Shown in pieces: positions 59,059-64,000 of a stretch of 64,000 nt of DNA. Location of the stretch: the NCBI RefSeq assembly GCF_016055025.1, contig NZ_JAECVW010000008.1, one strand, 5' to 3'. Origin of the DNA: Thermoactinomyces intermedius (GTDB lineage Bacteria; Bacillota; Bacilli; Thermoactinomycetales; Thermoactinomycetaceae). The position numbers and the translations under genes are program-made. Position 1 is the stretch's first letter, and each line of letters begins with the position of its first letter. The notes below the pieces were generated by a model. It had not been told where the DNA came from, did no database searches, and saw only the letters and a program-made list of their open reading frames with translations.

Positions 59059-60090
59059 ATGGGTCAAATGAATGATGTTTTTTTGAGAGCTTGTCGGAAA
59101 GAGCACACCCCTTATGTACCTGTCTGGTATATGCGCCAAGCAGGGAGGTACCAGCCGGAGTACCGGGAAATCCGCCGGAAATATTCTTTTTTTGAGATGA
59201 GCGAAAATCCCGAGGTCTGTGCGAAAGTGACCTCGCTTCCGGTCGAACAGCTGGGGGTGGATGCCGCCATTTTATTTGCGGATATTATGACGCCGCTGAA
59301 ACATATCGGGGTGGAGGTTGCCATTCAACCGGGAACCGGTCCCGTGATTTCCAACCCGGTCCGGGGCGAAGAGGAGATCGGCCGTTTGGGAGAGCTGGAT
59401 CCAGAGAAGCATGTGCCCTACATTTTAGAAGCGGTTCAGATCTTAAATGAGCAGCTTTCCGTTCCCTTGATCGGCTTTGCCGGTGCGCCGTTTACGCTTG
59501 CCAGTTACATGGTGGAAGGCGGACCGTCCAAAAATTATCACAAAACGAAAGCATTGATGTATTCAGCACCTTCTGCTTGGGATCAGTTGATGAAGAAACT
59601 CGGTGACATGACCGTGAATTACCTGAAAGGACAAATTGAAGCAGGTGCCCATGCCGTCCAAGTGTTTGACTCCTGGGTCGGTGCCTTGAACCAACAGGAT
59701 TACCAAACCTATGTGGCTCCGGTCATGGAGCGGATCTTCCGCGAATTAAAGGAAGACACCGATGTCCCCGTCATCTATTTCGGAGTCGGAGCCGGTCATC
59801 TCTTGGAGGCATGGAATCAACTGCCGGTGGATGTGATCGGTCTGGATTGGCGGACGCCGATCCGTTTTGCCAGGGAACAAGGGGTCGAAAAAGCTTTGCA
59901 AGGAAATCTTGACCCGTCGATTCTCATGGGTCCTTGGGAATTGATCGAAGAAAGGTCCAAAGAAATTTTGGATCAGGGAATGAAACAGCCGGGCTATATT
60001 TTTAATCTGGGCCACGGTGTGTTTCCGGATGTTCGTGTGGAAACGCTTCAAAAATTGACTGAATTTGTCCATCAATATACAAGAAGGTGA
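59059..60090 (+). CDS. hemE: Uroporphyrinogen decarboxylase
   Basis: 343-residue enzyme decarboxylating uroporphyrinogen III to coproporphyrinogen III. The signature YVPVWYMRQAGRYQPEYR is at residues 16-33, followed by LFADIMTPLKHIGV, GFAGAPFTLASYMVEGG and FNLGHGVFPDVRVE. AAAGAGG lies about 13 bases before the ATG. It begins the hemE-hemH-hemY-hemQ operon and overlaps hemH by one base. Confidence 0.97.
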   Translation: MGQMNDVFLRACRKEHTPYVPVWYMRQAGRYQPEYREIRRKYSFFEMSENPEVCAKVTSLPVEQLGVDAAILFADIMTPLKHIGVEVAIQPGTGPVISNPVRGEEEIGRLGELDPEKHVPYILEAVQILNEQLSVPLIGFAGAPFTLASYMVEGGPSKNYHKTKALMYSAPSAWDQLMKKLGDMTVNYLKGQIEAGAHAVQVFDSWVGALNQQDYQTYVAPVMERIFRELKEDTDVPVIYFGVGAGHLLEAWNQLPVDVIGLDWRTPIRFAREQGVEKALQGNLDPSILMGPWELIEERSKEILDQGMKQPGYIFNLGHGVFPDVRVETLQKLTEFVHQYTRR

Positions 60091-61025
60091 TGACCATCGC
60101 TAAGAAAACCGGTTTGCTCGTCATGGCGTATGGAACCCCGAGAAGTCCTGAGGAAATCGAACCTTATTACACCCATATCCGCCACGGCAGAAAGCCGCCT
60201 GCCGAACTGTTGGAAGATCTGAAACAGCGATATGAAATGATCGGCGGGGTGTCCCCGCTGGCACGCATTACGGAAGAACAGACGAAAGCTTTGGAAAAGG
60301 AGTTAAATTCCAGGTCAAAGGACCGGACTTTTCAAGCGTACTTGGGATTAAAACACACGTACCCGTTCATTGAAGAGGCGGTCCGGAAAATGAAAGAGGA
60401 TCAGATTGAGGAAGCGGTCAGCATTGTGCTGGCACCGCACTATTCCACCCTCAGCATTCAAACTTACAATGACCGCGCAAACCAAGAAGCCGAAAAACTG
60501 GGCGGTCCGAAGATCAAAACGGTGGACAGTTGGCATGACCATCCGGGATTTATCCGTTTGTGGGCAAAACGGGTTCAAGAAACCTTGTCGGCCATCCCGG
60601 AAGAAGAGCGTGACCAAACGGTGGTAATTTTCACGGCGCACAGCCTGCCGGAGAAAATTCTTAAAATGGGGGACCCCTATCCGGATCAATTGAAAGAAAC
60701 CGCCAAGCTGATTGCCGAAGAAGCAAAAATTCCGCATTACGCGGTGGGCTGGCAAAGCGCGGGACGGACGCCGGAGCCATGGCTGGGTCCGGATGTGCTG
60801 GATTTGACCCGGGAATTGTATGAGCAAAAAGGATATCGTTCGTTTGTTTATTGCCCGGTCGGCTTTGTGGCGGATCATTTGGAAGTGCTTTATGACAACG
60901 ACATTGAGTGCAAACAATTGACGGATGAGTTGAACGCCAATTATTACCGTCCGCCGATGCCCAATGTCGATCCGGAATTTATCCGTTGCCTTGCCGATGT
61001 GGTGGAGAAGCGCCTGACCACTTGA
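60090..61025 (+). CDS. hemH: Coproporphyrin III ferrochelatase
   Basis: 311-residue class of Gram-positive ferrochelatase (CpfC). LLVMAYGTPRSPEEIEPYYTHIRHGR opens it, the catalytic histidine is in AHSLPEKIL, and the metal-site glutamate region is VVYCPVGFVADHLEVLYDND-like (FVYCPVGFVADHLEVLYD). In this phylum it inserts iron into coproporphyrin, not protoporphyrin, as supported by hemQ in the operon. ATG 60090 overlaps the hemE stop; GTG 60087 is also open. Confidence 0.95.
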   Translation: MTIAKKTGLLVMAYGTPRSPEEIEPYYTHIRHGRKPPAELLEDLKQRYEMIGGVSPLARITEEQTKALEKELNSRSKDRTFQAYLGLKHTYPFIEEAVRKMKEDQIEEAVSIVLAPHYSTLSIQTYNDRANQEAEKLGGPKIKTVDSWHDHPGFIRLWAKRVQETLSAIPEEERDQTVVIFTAHSLPEKILKMGDPYPDQLKETAKLIAEEAKIPHYAVGWQSAGRTPEPWLGPDVLDLTRELYEQKGYRSFVYCPVGFVADHLEVLYDNDIECKQLTDELNANYYRPPMPNVDPEFIRCLADVVEKRLTT

Positions 61026-61039
61026 GGAGGAGATTTGCA

Positions 61040-62446
61040 ATGAATGTGCAAACACCACATGTCGTCATAGCCGGAGCAGGGATGACCGGGTTGTCCGCTG
61101 CTTATTATTTACAAAAAACCTTAAAAGAGAAGGGGCAAAAGTGGCAAATCACTTTGTTGGAAGCTTCCGGCCGTCTGGGCGGAAAAGTGAAAACGTTGGT
61201 CCGGGACGGCTTTGTCATGGAGCAGGGGCCCGACTCCTTTTTGGAGCGGAAGAAAAGCGCGTTCGAGTTGGCCGAAGATTTGGGGCTTGAAGATCAATTG
61301 GTCCGGAATCAGACCGGACAAGCATATATCCTGCACAAAGATGAGCTGTTGCCGATTCCGGAAGGGGCTGTGATGGGAGTGCCGACCCGGATCATGCCGT
61401 TTGTCCTGACTCCTTTGGTGTCTCCGGCCGGCAAAGTCCGTGCCGCGGTCGACTTGGTTCTTCCCCGTTCCAATGTGGCGGAAGGAGAGGACCGGTCCGT
61501 GGGTGCATTTTTCCGCCACCGCTTGGGGAGTGAAGTGGTGGACCGGATCATCGAACCGCTGCTGTCGGGGATTTATGCAGGCGACATTGACCAGATGAGT
61601 TTGCTGTCCACCTTTCCGCAATATGCCGAGATGGAGAAAAAATATCGCAGCATGATCCTGGGCATGAAATCCATGCGCCCGCCGAAAACCAAATCCGACA
61701 AACCCAAAGGCGCGTTTCTCACGTTGAAAAACGGGCTCCAAGCCATGGTCGAAGAATTGGAAGCACAATTGCAGGATGTCCGGGTGATCAAAGAAGAACA
61801 ATTGAAGCGGGTGGAAAAACAGGAGCAAAAGTACCGGTTGTATTTGGAGCAAGGGGAGCCTTTGGAAGCGGATGCGGTGATTTTGGCATTGCCGCATGAA
61901 GTGAACCGGCAAGTTTTGGGGCAAGCTGACTTTTTGAAGCCGCTGAATGACCGGCCCACTTCGGTGGCGACGGTGCTGCTGGCTTTTTCGGAGGAAACAG
62001 CCCCCAAAACCAAAGATGGAACCGGCTTTTTGATTCCGCGTGTCGAGCCTTACACCATCACCGCCTGCACATGGACGCACAAAAAATGGCCGCACACCAC
62101 CCCGCCGGGCAAAGCGTTGCTTCGTTGTTATGTGGGGCGTGCCGGCGATGAAGAAATCGTGTACAAGTCGGATGAGGAAATCGTTGAGGTGGTTCTCTCC
62201 GATCTGAAACGGATCACCGCCTTTAACGGAGAGCCCGAGTTTACCCATGTGACACGTTGGAAGAAAGCCATGCCGCAATTTGTCGTCGGTTTCCCGGATT
62301 GGTTGAAGCAATTAAAGGAACAGATGTCCATCCATTATCCGGGAGTTTTCATGGCAGGATCCAGTTATGGTGCATCCGGGATTCCCGATTGCATCAGCCA
62401 CGGAAAAAAAGCCGTTCAAGATGTGATAGAATATTTATCAGCTTGA
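61040..62446 (+). CDS. hemY: Coproporphyrinogen III oxidase, HemY/CgoX type
   Basis: 468-residue FAD enzyme oxidising coproporphyrinogen to coproporphyrin with oxygen. The dinucleotide-binding start is HVVIAGAGMTGLSAAYYL, the GG motif is ASGRLGGKVKTL, and the C-terminal FAD segment is FMAGSSYGASGIPDCISHGKKAV. ATG 61040 follows GAGGAGGAG. Gram-positive HemY works before iron insertion, in line with hemH and hemQ here. Confidence 0.95.
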   Translation: MNVQTPHVVIAGAGMTGLSAAYYLQKTLKEKGQKWQITLLEASGRLGGKVKTLVRDGFVMEQGPDSFLERKKSAFELAEDLGLEDQLVRNQTGQAYILHKDELLPIPEGAVMGVPTRIMPFVLTPLVSPAGKVRAAVDLVLPRSNVAEGEDRSVGAFFRHRLGSEVVDRIIEPLLSGIYAGDIDQMSLLSTFPQYAEMEKKYRSMILGMKSMRPPKTKSDKPKGAFLTLKNGLQAMVEELEAQLQDVRVIKEEQLKRVEKQEQKYRLYLEQGEPLEADAVILALPHEVNRQVLGQADFLKPLNDRPTSVATVLLAFSEETAPKTKDGTGFLIPRVEPYTITACTWTHKKWPHTTPPGKALLRCYVGRAGDEEIVYKSDEEIVEVVLSDLKRITAFNGEPEFTHVTRWKKAMPQFVVGFPDWLKQLKEQMSIHYPGVFMAGSSYGASGIPDCISHGKKAVQDVIEYLSA

Positions 62447-62467
62447 TCAGATGAGGAGTGAAAAAAG

Positions 62468-63226
62468 ATGGCGCAAGCAGTGGAAACGTATGAAGGCTGG
62501 TATGCTTTTCATGATTTTCGCTCAATCGACTGGAATCAATGGAGATCACTCAGTGCCGGCGAAAGAGAAGAAGCGGTGCGCGAGCTGAATGAAATCCTGA
62601 AGCAATATGAATCCGTTGAAGAAAATAAACAAGGAAGCTTTGCCTTATTTGCCATTTCCGGTTCCAAAGCGGATTTGTTGTTTGTGCATTTCCGTCCCAC
62701 TTTGGAAGAATTGACCGATGTCAAAAATCAATTTAACAAAACGCGTTTCGCCGGAGTCACCACCACTCCTTATTCCTATATTTCCATCGTGGAACTCGGC
62801 GCTTACACCATTCCGCCCCATGTCGATCCGGAAACGGATCCGTCGGTGCAAAGACGCTTAAAACCGATGATGCCCAAATCCGGTTATGTCTGCTTCTATC
62901 CGATGAACAAAAAAAGAGACGGGGAAGACAACTGGTACATGCTCTCCATGGAAGACCGGAGAGAAATGATGAAAAGCCACGGCATGATCGGCCGTTCTTA
63001 TGCCGGGAAAGTGCGGCAAATCATTACCGGTTCGGTTGGTTTGGATGATTGGGAGTGGGGTGTCACCTTATTCGGGGAAGACCCGTTGCAATTCAAAAAG
63101 CTGGTCTACGAAATGCGCTTTGACGAAGCGAGCGCACGTTTTGGGGAATTTGGCCCGTTTTATGTGGGGAATTATTTGACCCAGGAAGATTTGAACGCTT
63201 TGCTGTTGGAAGGTTTAAACGGATAA
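62468..63226 (+). CDS. hemQ: Coproheme decarboxylase
   Basis: 252-residue chlorite-dismutase-fold enzyme (HemQ/ChdC) that makes haem b from coproheme. It has the family start VETYEGWYAFHDFRSIDW, the segment FYPMNKKRDGEDNWYML whose tyrosine corresponds to the catalytic Tyr, and SHGMIGRSYAGKVRQIITGS including the haem-binding histidine region. It closes the hem operon and is followed by a terminator. Also called chdC. Confidence 0.96.
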   Translation: MAQAVETYEGWYAFHDFRSIDWNQWRSLSAGEREEAVRELNEILKQYESVEENKQGSFALFAISGSKADLLFVHFRPTLEELTDVKNQFNKTRFAGVTTTPYSYISIVELGAYTIPPHVDPETDPSVQRRLKPMMPKSGYVCFYPMNKKRDGEDNWYMLSMEDRREMMKSHGMIGRSYAGKVRQIITGSVGLDDWEWGVTLFGEDPLQFKKLVYEMRFDEASARFGEFGPFYVGNYLTQEDLNALLLEGLNG

Positions 63227-63250
63227 ACCCGACCCGCTTGATCTTGTTAT

Positions 63251-63288
63251 AAGGATGATGGACAAAGAGGTCCGTCATCCTTTTTTTG
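63251..63288 (+). terminator. Terminator of the hem operon
   Basis: AAGGATGATGGAC (63251-63263) pairs with GTCCGTCATCCTT (63270-63282) with one T-G pair, then a T-run. Confidence 0.92.
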
Positions 63289-63386
63289 ATGATGAAATGA
63301 CTTATTTTGAACCAACAAACGGCATTCAGCATAACCACACTTAATCTAACCAAACAACAGTTATTAGGACATGTAAGGAAAAGGGG

Positions 63387-63521
63387 GAGGGATTGTGACA
63401 GAAAACTGCTCCCTTTCTGAACCCCAAGGCTGTCAAAGAAATCAAAATGGATTTAGGCGAAGTAATGTCATCCGATTTTATGAACACCAAAAAGGTTGAG
63501 TTTGAAATCAAAGTGCAATAA
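63387..63521 (+). pseudogene. Small gene fragment of unknown family
   Basis: GGGGGAGGG precedes a GTG at 63387, but the frame that looks protein-like (FLNPKAVKEIKMDLGEVMSSDF to VEFEIKVQ, stop 63519-63521) is offset from it by one base. It therefore looks like the C-terminal part of a broken gene; the family was not recognised. It lies 12 bases before the DUF4064 gene. Confidence 0.4.
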
Positions 63522-63533
63522 GGAGGATAAACA

Positions 63534-63949
63534 ATGAGCCGGACAACAGAATTTGTCCTGGGGCTTATCGGTGGGATTTTCGGTTTTGGTGATGCACTGT
63601 TTGCTATCTTTTTTGGAGCTGTGGATGAGGCTGTTTCAGGCGGTACATCGGAGGTAACCGGTTAGGTTGGGGAGCTTTCCTTTTTTCCATCTTGGCAATC
63701 GTAGGAGCAATTGTAGTAAAGATTAATCCAAAGATCGGCGGCACTTTGATGCTGATTTCAGGGATCGGCGGAATAATTAGCATCTCGATGTTCTATGTAT
63801 TAGCAACCGTGTTCCTTGTAATTGCAGGATTAATGGAATCTTCCGCAAGGATAAACAAAAAGAAATGTCAGCATGAATCTAAAGGTGGGATTTTCCTCTT
63901 CTGGAGGATTACAAAAACAGCCCTCTCCATTTTCCGGAGAGGGCTTTAA
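63534..63949 (+). pseudogene. DUF4064 membrane protein gene split by a frameshift
   Basis: AGGAGG precedes ATG 63534. The first frame reads MSRTTEFVLGLIGGIFGFGDALFAIFF to SEVTG and stops at TAG 63663-63665. The second frame continues directly with LGWGAFLFSILAIVGAIVVKINPKIGGTLMLISGIGGIISISMFY (described by position, 63665 on), the usual second half of DUF4064 proteins. One missing base near 63660 explains the break. Both halves are hydrophobic with four predicted helices. The tail after about 63850 is charged and runs into the terminator. A sequencing error is the alternative. Confidence 0.7.
63919..63948 (+). terminator. Terminator after DUF4064 remnant
   Basis: AGCCCTCTCC (63919-63928) pairs perfectly with GGAGAGGGCT (63936-63945), with a short TT tail. 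Nothing recognisable follows up to 64000. Confidence 0.75.
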
Positions 63950-64000
63950 TATTAGAACTGAAGGTTTACAAGAATTTTATTTTTTTGTAGACTGATATTA

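Noticed and set aside
61121..62311. 396-codon minus-strand frame opposite hemY
   Set aside because: Mirror of a highly conserved plus-strand gene, with no start site or domain.
1..64000. CRISPR arrays, tRNA/rRNA genes, transposase genes and prophage
   Set aside because: No repeated spacer pattern, cloverleaf-like or rRNA sequence, transposase or phage structural gene was recognised on either strand.

Overview
The window reads as a chromosome segment of a spore-forming, GC-moderate member of the Bacillales, possibly a Thermoactinomycetaceae-type thermophile (inferred from gene content, not proven). The evidence is the spore genes spoVS, cotE and spoVK, the Bacillus-like order rny-ymdB-spoVS ... 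miaB-ricA-cotE-mutS-mutL-miaA-hfq-spoVK-hflX-ynbB-glnR-glnA, strong AGGAGG ribosome binding sites, many TTG/GTG starts, and the coproporphyrin-dependent haem pathway. No rRNA, tRNA, CRISPR array or insertion sequence was seen.

Layout. 1-8110: RNA turnover (rny), phosphodiesterase ymdB, spoVS, a membrane dipeptidase, the two-gene 2-oxoacid:ferredoxin oxidoreductase korAB, an MBL hydrolase and xpt. 8270-27620: the conserved RNA-modification, sporulation, mismatch-repair and nitrogen block. Its main surprise is a 2175-nt group II intron at 12724-14898, inserted in the sense direction inside the DFYEMF-FEDA motif of mutS. Boundary bases, domain V, domain VI with its branch-point A, and EBS1/IBS1 and EBS2/IBS2 pairings can all be read. 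The intron protein is one open frame with a recognisable maturase domain, but every catalytic aspartate of its reverse transcriptase is gone (YADD has become YAGE). This looks like an immobile intron kept for splicing of a housekeeping gene. A putative amidoligase lies between cotE and mutS.

27700-39460: a small secreted protein, then sugar genes: an alpha-glucoside set (RpiR regulator, PTS IICB, 6-phospho-alpha-glucosidase), a HAD phosphatase, and a complete tagatose-6-phosphate operon (DeoR regulator, lacAB, Gat-type PTS IIA/IIB/IIC, lacCD) with a consensus promoter and an apparent AUU start codon for the regulator.

39490-58720: an oxygen and nitrogen-oxide respiration island: a cysteine-free Crp/Fnr regulator, a decayed flavohaemoprotein gene (hmp), the aa3-type quinol oxidase operon qoxABCD with ctaB and ctaA, a radical SAM/SPASM gene, copper nitrite reductase nirK, an operon of DUF2249, a haem-copper-oxidase-like membrane protein and a DUF59 protein, and quinol NO reductase norB with an apparent one-base frameshift near its N-terminus. 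Palindromes of the form TGTGA-N6-TCACA precede most of these units, several about 41 bases upstream of the inferred transcription start. The recognition helix of the local Crp/Fnr protein (SRESVNR) is the type that reads TGTGA, so one regulator probably controls the island.

59059-63226: haem synthesis operon hemE-hemH-hemY-hemQ, supplying the haem proteins of the previous block. 63387-64000: gene remnants, including a frameshifted DUF4064 gene.
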